A model generated the notes under the pieces. That model ran no database searches, was not told the DNA's origin, and saw only the letters and a list, made by a program, of their open reading frames with translations. The position numbers and the translations under genes were made by a program. A stretch of 64,000 nt of DNA from Paenibacillus sp. FSL H7-0357 (GTDB taxonomy: Bacteria > Bacillota > Bacilli > Paenibacillales > Paenibacillaceae): assembly GCF_000758525.1 (NCBI RefSeq), contig NZ_CP009241.1, forward strand, positions 1,922,001 through 1,986,000, read 5' to 3'. Position 1 is the first letter of the stretch, and the number at the start of each line of letters is the position of its first letter. Shown piece by piece: positions 33,376 to 41,987 of this stretch.

Positions 33376-36051
33376 ATGGCGGAAATATGGCGGATCTATC
33401 TGAACGATTGGCGCAACCTGTTCAGGATTCCGGTGGCGGTGCTGCTGATTGCAGCGCTTATTGTGCTGCCCTCTGTGTATGATTGGGTAAATGTGGCCGC
33501 AGTATGGGATCCATACAGCAACACCTCCGGCATCAAAATCGCCGTGGCCAGTCTGGACAAAGGGGCGGAGCTGCAGGGAAAAAGCTTCAATATCGGTGAC
33601 CAGGTGCTGGACAGCCTGCATAACAATAAGACACTGGGCTGGACCTTTACGGATGCCCGGGCCGCTGAAATTGGGGTTCGGCGCGGAGACTATTATGCGA
33701 GCATCGTCATTCCCGCAGAGTTCTCGCAGCGGATGGCCGGAATCGTTGAGGGCAACCTGGTGAAGCCCGAGGTAGAATATACCGTTAACGAAAAAATCAA
33801 TGCCATCGCGCCCAAAATCACTGCGAAGGGTGCTTCGACGATCACGACGCAAATCAGTGAGCATTTTATCGAAACACTCAGCAGCACGGTGCTTAACGCC
33901 CTCCGCCACATTGATGAGGAATTTCAATCCGAGCTGCCGGTAATCCGCAAGGTGGAGCAGGGGCTGTTCAAGCTGGAGGCCAGCTTGCCGGAAATAGACA
34001 AGGCGGGCAAGCTGGTGCTCAAGCTGCAGCAGAACTGGCCGGAGATATCCTCTTCCGCCGGGAGGATCGCTTCCCTTACCAGCAAGCTGCCGGAGGTGGA
34101 ACAGGCTGGAGCGGCGGCGGAGACGATCGACGAGCACTGGTCCCAGATCAGTGAAGCCGCCGGGCAGCTGCAGACGCTGAGCAGCAAGCTTCCTGAGCTG
34201 GAGCGGGCTGCTCTTCTGGTCAGCGGGCTGGATGCCAATTTCGGCAAGGTGGACGAGATGCTGGACCGGGCTTCCGAGCGGTTGTCGGAAGCTGCTGCAG
34301 TGGTAAATGCCGCGGCCAAGGCATTGCCGCAGGCGGATCGGCTGGCTGCGGCCGGAAGCAGCTTTGGGCAGGAGCTGCAGCAGTTTCTGGAACAGAACGG
34401 CGCGGCCTTCGAGAGCATTCCCCTGATTATGCAGCAGAATTTCTATCTGCTGCAGCAGACCGGGGATGCCGCCGTGCAGCTTGCCGAAGAGCTGCAGAAC
34501 AGCAAGGAACAGCAGCCGGCGGCAGCCCGGCAGCTGCAGCTCGCTTCAGCCCGGCTGTCGGCCGGAAGCGGGACACTGGGCCACACCGCGGCTTTGCTTG
34601 GCGCGGTGAACAGCCTGTCGCCCGGGGCGGTGCGGACCGGCGACATCAATGCTCTAAGTGAAGTGCAGGAGCAGTTCACATCCGCTGCTTCCCGGGCGGA
34701 CAAGCTTGCGGCGGCGCTGCAGGCCGGAGGCGGCCCGGACGCCGGCGCGCTTGAGCAGTTTAGTCTGGCCGCCGGGCAGAGCCAAACGGCGCTGAATAGA
34801 ATTGTTGCGCGCTACAATGCAGAAGGCATGCCGGCGGTAACGGACTCCATGAAGCAGCTAACCAGCACCGCAGGGACTGCCGCCAAGGCACTGCAAAATG
34901 TTCCACAGCGCCTTGACGCACTGAATACAGTTCTGGATGAGGCAGCGGCGGCAATCGGATACGGAGAGTCGGGCCTTGCTTCGCTGCGGCAGAACCTGCC
35001 TGCAATCCGCGAAGATGTGCATGCGGCAGCCAGCGGCCTTGAGGACAAGATGGCTACGTTCAATCATTTCGTCACGGATGTTCTTCCGCAGATCGAGAGC
35101 GGACTCCCCGCTGCCGGAGTAGCGATCCATGGAGCCGCTGAATTTGCCCGCAATGATCTGCCTGCCGCAGAGGAGAAATTCCGCAGGGCAGCGGCGCTGA
35201 TCACCACCGGACTTCCGCGTGCTGATCAGGGCGTGGAGCGCGCTGCACAGCTGGTGCGTGAGGATCTTCCCACGCTTGAAGCCGCAGTCCGCAAAGCGGC
35301 AGCGACCATCCGGCAAATCAAAAGTGAAGTGAATTTGGAAGATATCGCGCAGCTCTTGGGCGGAGATATCAAGAGCAAAAGCGATTTTCTCGCCAGTCCG
35401 GTCGTCCTGAAGGAGAAGACGCTCTACCCGATTCCGAATTACGGCTCGGCGATGACTCCTTTTTATGTCGTGCTCTCCTTATGGGTGGGGGGAACCCTGA
35501 TGATTTCCCTGCTGCGAACGGGAGTCGATACAGGAGGAATCACATATACCGGCCACCAGCTGTATTTCGGGCGGCTGCTGACCTTTCTGACCATCGGAAT
35601 CCTTCAGGCACTGGTAGCGGTGTTTGGCAATATTTATATCCTGAACTGTTATGTCGCGGATAAAGGCTGGTTTGTGCTGTTTGCTGTGTTAATCAGCATC
35701 GTATTTGTGACGATTGTGTTCACCCTCGTTTCGGTCTTCGGCAATCTGGGAAAAGGAATTGCGATTGTATTTATGGTGCTGCAGTTCTCCAGCTCCGGAG
35801 GCACATTTCCCATCAGTACCACCGGGCATTTCTTTCAGATCCTGAATCCTTTTATGCCGTTTACCTATGCGATCAGTCTGCTGCGGGAAGCGGTAGGGGG
35901 GATTCTGCCGGAGGTGGTCTTCCGCGATGTGTTGGCTCTGCTGCTTTTCGGCGTGCTGGCGCTGCTGCTGGGGCTTACGCTGCAGAAACCGCTTGAACGC
36001 TTCATCCGCAAAGCCGCAGAACAGGCTGAGAAGTCCAAGCTGATCTCTTGA
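33376..36051 (+). CDS. YhgE/Pip family membrane protein
   Basis: An 891-residue protein. The N-terminal WRIYLNDWRNLFRIPVAVLL leads into one membrane helix, then a long extracytoplasmic region of about 640 residues rich in Ala, Leu and Gln, and five C-terminal helices (from about residue 690, ending in PLERFIRKAAEQAEKSKL). This is the YhgE/Pip layout (phage infection protein, type VII-linked ESX-type YueB relatives). The extracytoplasmic part carries degenerate repeats around SKLPEVEQAG / SKLPELERAA and NDLPAAEEKFRRAAALI / EDLPTLEAAVRKAAATI. It may be a surface fibre or export component. GGGGGTGA precedes the start. Confidence 0.85.
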   Translation: MAEIWRIYLNDWRNLFRIPVAVLLIAALIVLPSVYDWVNVAAVWDPYSNTSGIKIAVASLDKGAELQGKSFNIGDQVLDSLHNNKTLGWTFTDARAAEIGVRRGDYYASIVIPAEFSQRMAGIVEGNLVKPEVEYTVNEKINAIAPKITAKGASTITTQISEHFIETLSSTVLNALRHIDEEFQSELPVIRKVEQGLFKLEASLPEIDKAGKLVLKLQQNWPEISSSAGRIASLTSKLPEVEQAGAAAETIDEHWSQISEAAGQLQTLSSKLPELERAALLVSGLDANFGKVDEMLDRASERLSEAAAVVNAAAKALPQADRLAAAGSSFGQELQQFLEQNGAAFESIPLIMQQNFYLLQQTGDAAVQLAEELQNSKEQQPAAARQLQLASARLSAGSGTLGHTAALLGAVNSLSPGAVRTGDINALSEVQEQFTSAASRADKLAAALQAGGGPDAGALEQFSLAAGQSQTALNRIVARYNAEGMPAVTDSMKQLTSTAGTAAKALQNVPQRLDALNTVLDEAAAAIGYGESGLASLRQNLPAIREDVHAAASGLEDKMATFNHFVTDVLPQIESGLPAAGVAIHGAAEFARNDLPAAEEKFRRAAALITTGLPRADQGVERAAQLVREDLPTLEAAVRKAAATIRQIKSEVNLEDIAQLLGGDIKSKSDFLASPVVLKEKTLYPIPNYGSAMTPFYVVLSLWVGGTLMISLLRTGVDTGGITYTGHQLYFGRLLTFLTIGILQALVAVFGNIYILNCYVADKGWFVLFAVLISIVFVTIVFTLVSVFGNLGKGIAIVFMVLQFSSSGGTFPISTTGHFFQILNPFMPFTYAISLLREAVGGILPEVVFRDVLALLLFGVLALLLGLTLQKPLERFIRKAAEQAEKSKLIS

Positions 36052-36202
36052 TGTAAGGAATTAGAAGATAAGAGCTTTTATTTCCATCTGTCAACCACTT
36101 TTGAACGTGCCAATGGATGTTGACCTGTGTAATATTTACACCTATTATGTAGGAATATCTGGATTATTGTTCAAATATTTGGATTTGAGAGGTGGAGTTT
36201 GT

Positions 36203-37600
36203 TTGGAGCCTAAGACTACGATCCAAGGGGAACTGGACGCTTTTCTCAAAAGGGAAGGCAAAACCATTAATCAATTTGCTGGAATATCCGCTGTCAACTC
36301 CGGAACGCTCAGCAGCATTATCAATGGCAACCGCCCGATTGCAATGCAGCAGCTGGACCGGATAACCGCCGGAATGGGTCTGCCTGAAGGTGCGTTTTAT
36401 GAAATGTATATAGATGAATGCATTATTCATTCCACGCCGGACTGGCGGCGGCTGGGCCCGTTTCTGCACCGCTGCGCCGAGCTGGACAAGCTGGAATGCA
36501 TCCGGCAAGTGGTACATAATCTGATGGATAATATCTCCTATGCTCAAGCGCTGTTTGACACGGCAGAGGAATTTTACAGGAATAACAAAAAAGAAGCTGC
36601 GGCGCTGCTGTATGAAGGCGTAGCGGAGAGCGAGAAGTATCAGCATTCCGAACGGCTGGCGCTCTGCCAATACCGCTTGTTCACGATCGCTTTGGGTGAT
36701 AATCAGGATAATAACCTGCAGGCTGCTACGCAATTTGAATATTTTGTCGAACGGCTGGATGAGGCCGATCAGCTTGATGCGCTGCACGCGCTGGCGAATA
36801 TTTATATTTCCCTGCACCGCTGGAGCAAAGTGAATATTCTGGCTGAAGAAATGGAGCGCAAAGCCTCCATCCAATATCAGAATCAGTACCTGGTGACCAA
36901 ACAGCGTGAGACGCGTAAGGAGCCGGCAAGACCAATCTGCTTCTACATCCTTTACGCTTATCTGCTCCATTCGGCGGTATGCCATGAACGTGGCGAATAC
37001 GAACGGGCTTTGCATTATGCTTCACTCTACGCGGACTCCGGCTGGGTGCGTGAGGACACGGAGAAGGTCCGGGAGGTGAAGGCGCAGTTTCAGGAATGGG
37101 CGATTGCCAATTCCTATCTCCATCGGTTAATGGCCGGTCAAATGGATGTGCTTACAGAGTATGCCGAGTTCATTGCGGCCCGGGAAAATGAAATTCTTCC
37201 GGCTTTAATGAAAATTATGCAGGCCGCCAACCGCTATCAGTTCAATGTGGATGGAATTATCGAACGTTTTCAGGATCAGCTGGATTTCAAAGAGCAGCGG
37301 AGCCGAATCGGCATCATTAATTCCCGGGTTACCTGGGATGAATATACAGACCTTCTCTGTGAGGTGGCCGCCTATTACTTTAATGCACAACGTTATGAGG
37401 CGGCTATTCATTATACGTTAAAGGCATTGGAGTATTCCGCCAAAATAAATGGTGATGCATGTGTACTCCGGTGCGTGAGATTATTTGAAGAATGCAGGCA
37501 TCTGGCCACTATAGAGGATCAAAAGAAGTATAAAACACTAATCGGCGGGGCCGGGCGGATGAATGAAAAGAAAGACAGCCTGATGCCTGGCCATTATTAG
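36203..37600 (+). CDS. XRE-type regulator with TPR-like C-terminal region
   Basis: A 465-residue protein. Residues 5-65 form an XRE-type helix-turn-helix (INQFAGISAVNSGTLSSIIN, GNRPIAMQQLDRITAGMGLP). The rest is all-helical with TPR-like pairs (AALLYEGVAESEKYQHSERL, RWSKVNILAEEMERKA), as in quorum-type Rgg/PlcR-like or phosphatase-type regulators. I chose TTG 36203, since GAGAGGTGGAG lies five bases upstream; a longer frame from 36101 lacks a ribosome binding site. A peptide ligand is possible, but no candidate pheromone gene was seen beside it. Confidence 0.8.
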   Translation: MEPKTTIQGELDAFLKREGKTINQFAGISAVNSGTLSSIINGNRPIAMQQLDRITAGMGLPEGAFYEMYIDECIIHSTPDWRRLGPFLHRCAELDKLECIRQVVHNLMDNISYAQALFDTAEEFYRNNKKEAAALLYEGVAESEKYQHSERLALCQYRLFTIALGDNQDNNLQAATQFEYFVERLDEADQLDALHALANIYISLHRWSKVNILAEEMERKASIQYQNQYLVTKQRETRKEPARPICFYILYAYLLHSAVCHERGEYERALHYASLYADSGWVREDTEKVREVKAQFQEWAIANSYLHRLMAGQMDVLTEYAEFIAARENEILPALMKIMQAANRYQFNVDGIIERFQDQLDFKEQRSRIGIINSRVTWDEYTDLLCEVAAYYFNAQRYEAAIHYTLKALEYSAKINGDACVLRCVRLFEECRHLATIEDQKKYKTLIGGAGRMNEKKDSLMPGHY

Positions 37601-37607
37601 TATGGAA

Positions 37608-37656
37608 AGGACCGTCTCACCCGTAGATAACCTCTGCGGGTAAGACAGTCCTTTTT
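37608..37656 (+). terminator. Terminator of the XRE regulator gene
   Basis: GGACCGTCT-ACCCG pairs with CGGGT-AGACAGTCC (small bulges) and is followed by TTTTT. Confidence 0.85.
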
Positions 37657-37697
37657 GTAAAGATAAGTATTTATATGCTTCACGCTATAAATGATCC
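37652..37697. repeat. 46-bp intergenic repeat, copy 1
   Basis: This segment matches 62070-62115 at 42 of 46 positions, including 24 identical bases from TATTTATATGC to GCTATAAA. It contains a short hairpin (TTTATA-T-GC with GCTATAAA). Both copies start in the T-run of a plus-strand terminator and lie at the 3' end of a minus-strand gene. Confidence 0.75.
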
Positions 37698-37719
37698 TTC
37701 TCTTTCTCGCTCAGCTTCT

Positions 37720-38694
37720 CTATCTCGCCGGTGCGAAATCGGCCACCTGGCGGAGCAGGCCGTCGATGGTCTCCAGCGTTTCCTGCTGGAGGAGAATGCC
37801 GGAGGCCTGTGCATTCTCTTCAACCTGGCCGGGCTTGCTGGCTCCGATCAGTGCAGAGCTGACACCTGGCTGGCGGAGTACCCAGGCCAGCGCCAGCTGT
37901 GAGAGCTTCAGGCCGAGGCTGGCCGCCAGGTCATCCAACTGGGCAACGACGCCAAGGACATCGTCGCGCAGATAGCTGCGGATGACGCCGTTCACTGAAT
38001 CGTCTGCGCCGCGTGTCCCGGCCGGAGGCTGTTGTCCCGGCTTGTATTTGCCGGTCAGAATGCCCTGGGCGAGCGGCGAGAAGACGACTTGTCCCAGTCC
38101 TTCCTGCCCCGATACCTCAAGTACCTCTTCTTCGATATAACGCTCGAACATATTGTAGATCGGCTGATTGGAGGCCAACGGGCGGAGATTCAGCCTGCGG
38201 CTGATGCCTCCGGCACGGGCGATTTGCGCCGCGCTCCATTCGCTGACTGCGGAATAGAGGATTTTACCTTGGGCTGTAAGGTCATCCAGCGCGCGCAAGG
38301 TTTCTTCCACCGGCGTATCCTTGTCAAAGCGGTGGCAGAAATACACATCAATGTAATCGGTTCCGAGACGCTTCAGGCTGGCCTCGCATTGCTCCATAAT
38401 ATGCTTGCGGGAAAGCCCCCGGTCGTTCACCCCGTCTCCCATCGGGAAAAACACCTTGGTGCTGAGCACATAATCCGACCGCTGGTAGGAGCGGAGAGCT
38501 GCGCCAATCGCCTTCTCGCCTTCCCCGCGGTTGTAGGCATTGGCGGTATCGAAGAAATTGATACCGCATTCAAAAGCTTTGGCCACGCAGGCGTCCGCTG
38601 CTTTCTGCTCTGCGGCTGTTCCGTAAGTAAGCCAGCTGCCCAGGCCGATCTCACTGACCTTAAGGCCTGTATTGCCTAATCTTCTATACTTCAT
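37720..38694 (-). CDS. Aldo/keto reductase
   Basis: A 324-residue NADPH-dependent reductase. It starts MKYRRLGNTGLKVSEIGLGS and has the catalytic tetrad regions FFDTANAYNRGEGEKAIG (Asp, Tyr), VLSTKVFFPMGDG (Lys) and DVYFCHRFDKDTPVEE (His-like). The C terminus binds NADPH (ALIGASKPGQVEENAQAS). It resembles the potassium-channel beta subunit-like AKR group, whose physiological substrates are mostly unknown. ATG 38694 fits the family start. Convergent with the XRE gene. Confidence 0.92.
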   Translation of the reverse strand: MKYRRLGNTGLKVSEIGLGSWLTYGTAAEQKAADACVAKAFECGINFFDTANAYNRGEGEKAIGAALRSYQRSDYVLSTKVFFPMGDGVNDRGLSRKHIMEQCEASLKRLGTDYIDVYFCHRFDKDTPVEETLRALDDLTAQGKILYSAVSEWSAAQIARAGGISRRLNLRPLASNQPIYNMFERYIEEEVLEVSGQEGLGQVVFSPLAQGILTGKYKPGQQPPAGTRGADDSVNGVIRSYLRDDVLGVVAQLDDLAASLGLKLSQLALAWVLRQPGVSSALIGASKPGQVEENAQASGILLQQETLETIDGLLRQVADFAPAR

Positions 38695-38841
38695 TCTTGT
38701 TCCATTCCCTTCCATGTCATTTGCTAAATCCTATCACATTGCATAGCAGCATCACAAATCATTGAAGGATCGGCCGCAATTACGGTAAAATTATAGATAG
38801 TGCCAAATCTATCTAATTATAATAGTTGAAGGGTGAGCTGG

Positions 38842-39504
38842 ATGTCTATTTCATTTGCTAAGCCAAACAAAGTTATTCTGTTTCAGGGAGATTCCATCAC
38901 CGACGGCAACCGTGGCCGCGATAACGATCCCAATCATATTCTGGGGCATGGCTATGCCTACATCATTGGCGGCAAGCTGGGCAATGAGCTGGCTGAGCAG
39001 CAGCCTATGTTCTACAACCGCGGAGTGAGCGGTGACCGGATCTCCGATCTGTATGCCCGTTGGAATGAGGATGCGATCTATCTGCAGCCGGATATTCTCA
39101 GCATCCTGATCGGGGTCAACGATATTTGGAGAATGATGAAGGGCGAGCCGGGCGGCTGCACCGACCGTTACGAACGTGCTTACCGCCATGTGCTGGAAGA
39201 GACGCGCGAAGTGCTGCCGGATACGAAGCTGGTGCTGGTCGAGCCGTTTATCCTGAATACCGGAGCACCCGCGGAAGACTGGAGTGGATGGTCCAAATGG
39301 ATCAGCCATTATCAGGGGGTTGTCCGCGAGCTTTCGCAGCAATTCGGCACCGTGCATGTTCCGCTGCAGGATGCTTTCAACGCAGCTGTGGAGAGAGCAG
39401 AGGCAGCCTACTGGCTGTGGGATGGCGTTCACCCGACGACTGCCGGGCATGATCTGATCGCCAAGGAATGGCTGAGTGTTGTGGAGAAGAGCGGGATATG
39501 CTAA
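38842..39504 (+). CDS. SGNH/GDSL hydrolase
   Basis: A 220-residue esterase-type hydrolase without signal peptide. Block I is LFQGDSITDGNRG (nucleophile Ser), block II NRGVSGDRISDL, block III IGVNDIW, and block V DGVHPTTAGH (Asp and His). It would deacetylate or cleave esters on sugars or related compounds. ATG 38842 follows GGGTGAG; a GTG at 38833 is in frame. A terminator follows, so it is a single gene. Two further SGNH fragments lie nearby (39757 and 54291). Confidence 0.9.
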   Translation: MSISFAKPNKVILFQGDSITDGNRGRDNDPNHILGHGYAYIIGGKLGNELAEQQPMFYNRGVSGDRISDLYARWNEDAIYLQPDILSILIGVNDIWRMMKGEPGGCTDRYERAYRHVLEETREVLPDTKLVLVEPFILNTGAPAEDWSGWSKWISHYQGVVRELSQQFGTVHVPLQDAFNAAVERAEAAYWLWDGVHPTTAGHDLIAKEWLSVVEKSGIC

Positions 39505-39531
39505 GGCTGCTCAGAAGAAGTTTTGCCCATG

Positions 39532-39575
39532 AAATAGAGCTGCTGTCCGCATAGGACGGTATGCTCTATTTTTTT
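39532..39575 (+). terminator. Terminator of the SGNH hydrolase gene
   Basis: AAATAGAGC pairs with GCTCTATTT, with an inner GTCC/GGAC stem, followed by a run of seven T. Confidence 0.85.
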
Positions 39576-39671
39576 GGGAAGCTGGACATTTATTTGGCTC
39601 AACGTTCAATAGGCGCAGCAATTTCCACTTGTATGAAATAAAGAGAAAACAACAATGGTATTCTTTTTATG

Positions 39672-39699
39672 TTGACTTCAAAAGAATGTGGAGTAAGAT
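39672..39699 (+). promoter_or_regulatory. Promoter-like pair before the SGNH pseudogene
   Basis: TTGACT (39672-39677), a 16-bp spacer and TAAGAT (39694-39699). It may now drive the downstream YesM/YesN pair through the pseudogene. Confidence 0.4.
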
Positions 39700-39756
39700 G
39701 GGAAATGCGAGAAATCACTGATTTTCCAGGTTGTTATTACTGAAGGAGGAACAGAT

Positions 39757-40142
39757 GTGGAGAGTAACACTACTAGCCCGGACAACTATTTAAAGGAATT
39801 GAAGAAGGAACTGAAACGGCAATGGCCGGAGAACCGGACTTTAAATATTGTATGCCATGGACAAGCCTCACTTGAACAAGGAACCAAGTCATCCTGTTGA
39901 CACCTACCTGGGATCGGTCGTATGGTACAGGAAACGAAGCTTGGCATTCCTTGCTGGAGCACGCCGGGCAGATCCGGCAGCTCGCTGAAGAATACAAGGT
40001 CGGATTATGTGACAGCTTCGCCGCCTTCCAGACCTACATCGACGGTGGAGGCGAACTCGAAGATCTGCTGTCCTATGTGAATCATCCCAATGAACAGGGG
40101 CACCGGCTGGTAGCCGGCGAACTGGCGAAATTTCTGCTGTAG
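39757..40142 (+). pseudogene. SGNH/GDSL hydrolase pseudogene (internal deletion and frameshift)
   Basis: A good ribosome binding site (GAAGGAGGAA) precedes GTG 39757, which reads SNTTSPDNYLKELKKELKRQ and on to NIVCHGQ, an SGNH N terminus, but stops at 39900. The frame shifts and continues from about 39880 as NQVILLTPTWDRSYGTGNEA to YVNHPNEQGHRLVAGELAKF, the C-terminal part with the His-bearing block V. About half of a normal 200-250-residue protein is missing, including block III. It is 18 bases before the histidine kinase gene. Confidence 0.75.
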
Positions 40143-40160
40143 GAAGGGGCGGGTGCCTCC

Positions 40161-41987
40161 ATGAAATCCCCGAGAAGGTGGGGCGGGCTGATCCGGGAGA
40201 AGCTTAGCGACAGATTTTATCAGATATCCATCAAACAGAGAGTGCTGTTCTCTTTCATTCTGTTGATAACGCTATCAATCAGTGCGATGGGATTGTTAAC
40301 CTACCGGATTGCCGGGAAGGAAATTCAGAACAACGCCTTTGAGACCAGCAGGGAAACGGTGGACAAGACCATGCAGCTGCTCGATTACAGACTGAATGAT
40401 GTGGCCATGTCGGTACAATCGCTGATGCTGAGTGATGCCTACAGGCAGATGATGATCGATGTTCAGGCTCATGATGTGAAAAATTACTATGTCCATTTGT
40501 CGGAAATGCAGTATGTTCTCTCCCAGGCCACCTTCAATGAACCGATTATTGAGAACGTTCTTATTGCAACGCCAATCGGCGATTTCTACTCGACAACGCA
40601 GGTGCGGGCGCAAGATCATTCATTTTACGGCTCGGAGCTGTACGACAACAGTAAAAAAAATCCCGGCGGTTATTGGGCCAAAGCCCATTACGACCGGCTG
40701 TTTACAGGCAATCAGCGTGTCGTTTCTTTTGTGGTGCGGGGAATATATGAGCATACGCCGATTACGAATGTGTTCATCGTCGTCAACCTCCGGGAGAACC
40801 GGATTACCTCGCTGCTGAATCAGAACAGCTCCGGCAATGACCGGGAATACCTGCTGCTGAACAAGGAAGGCGAAGCGGTGGTGCAGAGCGGCGGGTTCAC
40901 CCGCGAGGAGCCGCCGAAGGACCCGGCATTTCTGCGTGACAGCACCACTGGTAGCGAGGGGAATTTCTTTTACCCTTTTGACGGAGAAGATTATCTGGTC
41001 AATTATAAGCAATCGACAATTGCGCCGAACTGGATCCTGGCCGGGATACAGTCCAAGGATCAGCTTCTCGGACAGCTGAAGGGTGTGCAGCGGACAATTC
41101 TATATGTCATTCTGGTGTTTCTGCTGACCACATGGTTTTTCTCGAACAAACTGACAGCCGCCCTCCTTAAGCCGCTCTTCAAGCTGAGCAGACTGATGCG
41201 CAGGGTGGAGGAGAACCAGCTAAGTGTGTCTTATGAGAGCAAATATAATGACGAGATTGCCCAGGTTGGCTTCCAGTTTAACCGGATGATGACCGAAATC
41301 AAAAGCCTGATCGAGGATGTGCGACAGAACGAGGAGGGCAAACGCCATGCCGAAATCCGGGCGCTGACAGCCCAGATGGAACCGCATTTTCTCTACAATA
41401 CGCTGAATACGATCTACTGCAAATCGGTGATGGGTGAAAATGACGATGTAAACGAGATGATTCTGGCCTTGTCGCAAATGTTCCAGCTGGGCCTCAGCGG
41501 CGGCAAGGATCTGATTCCGCTGGAGGACGAGCTTTCCCATGTGCAGCAGTATTGCGCCATCCAGCAAAAGTGCTATGAAGATCTGTTCCAGTACAATGTT
41601 GATATCGGAGAAGAAGAGCTGTTGTCCTTCCCGGTCCCCAAGATCCTGCTGCAGCCGATTGTGGAGAACAGCATCCAGCACGGCTTTGCGGACCGCCGAA
41701 GGGGCGGTGTCATTCAAGTGCGGATTTCCACGGAGCATTCCATGCTGCATATTGTGGTGGAGGACAACGGCAAGGGAATGGATGTTGTGAAGGTGGAGCA
41801 AGGAATGCACAAACGTGAAGTTTCCAAAAAAGGCTATGCACTGGTCAATATCAGGCATAGGCTGATGTTATATTACGGCGGTGAGGCGCGGATGGAGCTG
41901 TCCGGTGAACCGGGCGCTGGCTCCCGCACTGATTTATGGATACCGCTCAGCCCGCTGAGGGGGGAGGGAGGAAGCTATGGAATATAG
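40161..41987 (+). CDS. YesM-type sensor histidine kinase
   Basis: A 608-residue membrane kinase. Two membrane helices (about residues 29-50 and 314-332) flank an extracytoplasmic Cache-like domain. A HAMP linker follows, then the His_kinase H-box EPHFLYNTLNTIYCKS (His about residue 412) and the HATPase with ILLQPIVENSIQHGF (N box) and VEDNGKGMDV (G box). This LytS/YesM type pairs with YesN-like regulators to control sugar importers. GGAAGGGG lies before ATG 40161. The 3' end overlaps the regulator by 11 bases. Confidence 0.93.
   Translation: MKSPRRWGGLIREKLSDRFYQISIKQRVLFSFILLITLSISAMGLLTYRIAGKEIQNNAFETSRETVDKTMQLLDYRLNDVAMSVQSLMLSDAYRQMMIDVQAHDVKNYYVHLSEMQYVLSQATFNEPIIENVLIATPIGDFYSTTQVRAQDHSFYGSELYDNSKKNPGGYWAKAHYDRLFTGNQRVVSFVVRGIYEHTPITNVFIVVNLRENRITSLLNQNSSGNDREYLLLNKEGEAVVQSGGFTREEPPKDPAFLRDSTTGSEGNFFYPFDGEDYLVNYKQSTIAPNWILAGIQSKDQLLGQLKGVQRTILYVILVFLLTTWFFSNKLTAALLKPLFKLSRLMRRVEENQLSVSYESKYNDEIAQVGFQFNRMMTEIKSLIEDVRQNEEGKRHAEIRALTAQMEPHFLYNTLNTIYCKSVMGENDDVNEMILALSQMFQLGLSGGKDLIPLEDELSHVQQYCAIQQKCYEDLFQYNVDIGEEELLSFPVPKILLQPIVENSIQHGFADRRRGGVIQVRISTEHSMLHIVVEDNGKGMDVVKVEQGMHKREVSKKGYALVNIRHRLMLYYGGEARMELSGEPGAGSRTDLWIPLSPLRGEGGSYGI

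Noticed and set aside
36101..36202. Longer N terminus for the XRE regulator
   Set aside because: The extra 34 residues have no homology to the domain and no ribosome binding site, while TTG 36203 has a strong one.
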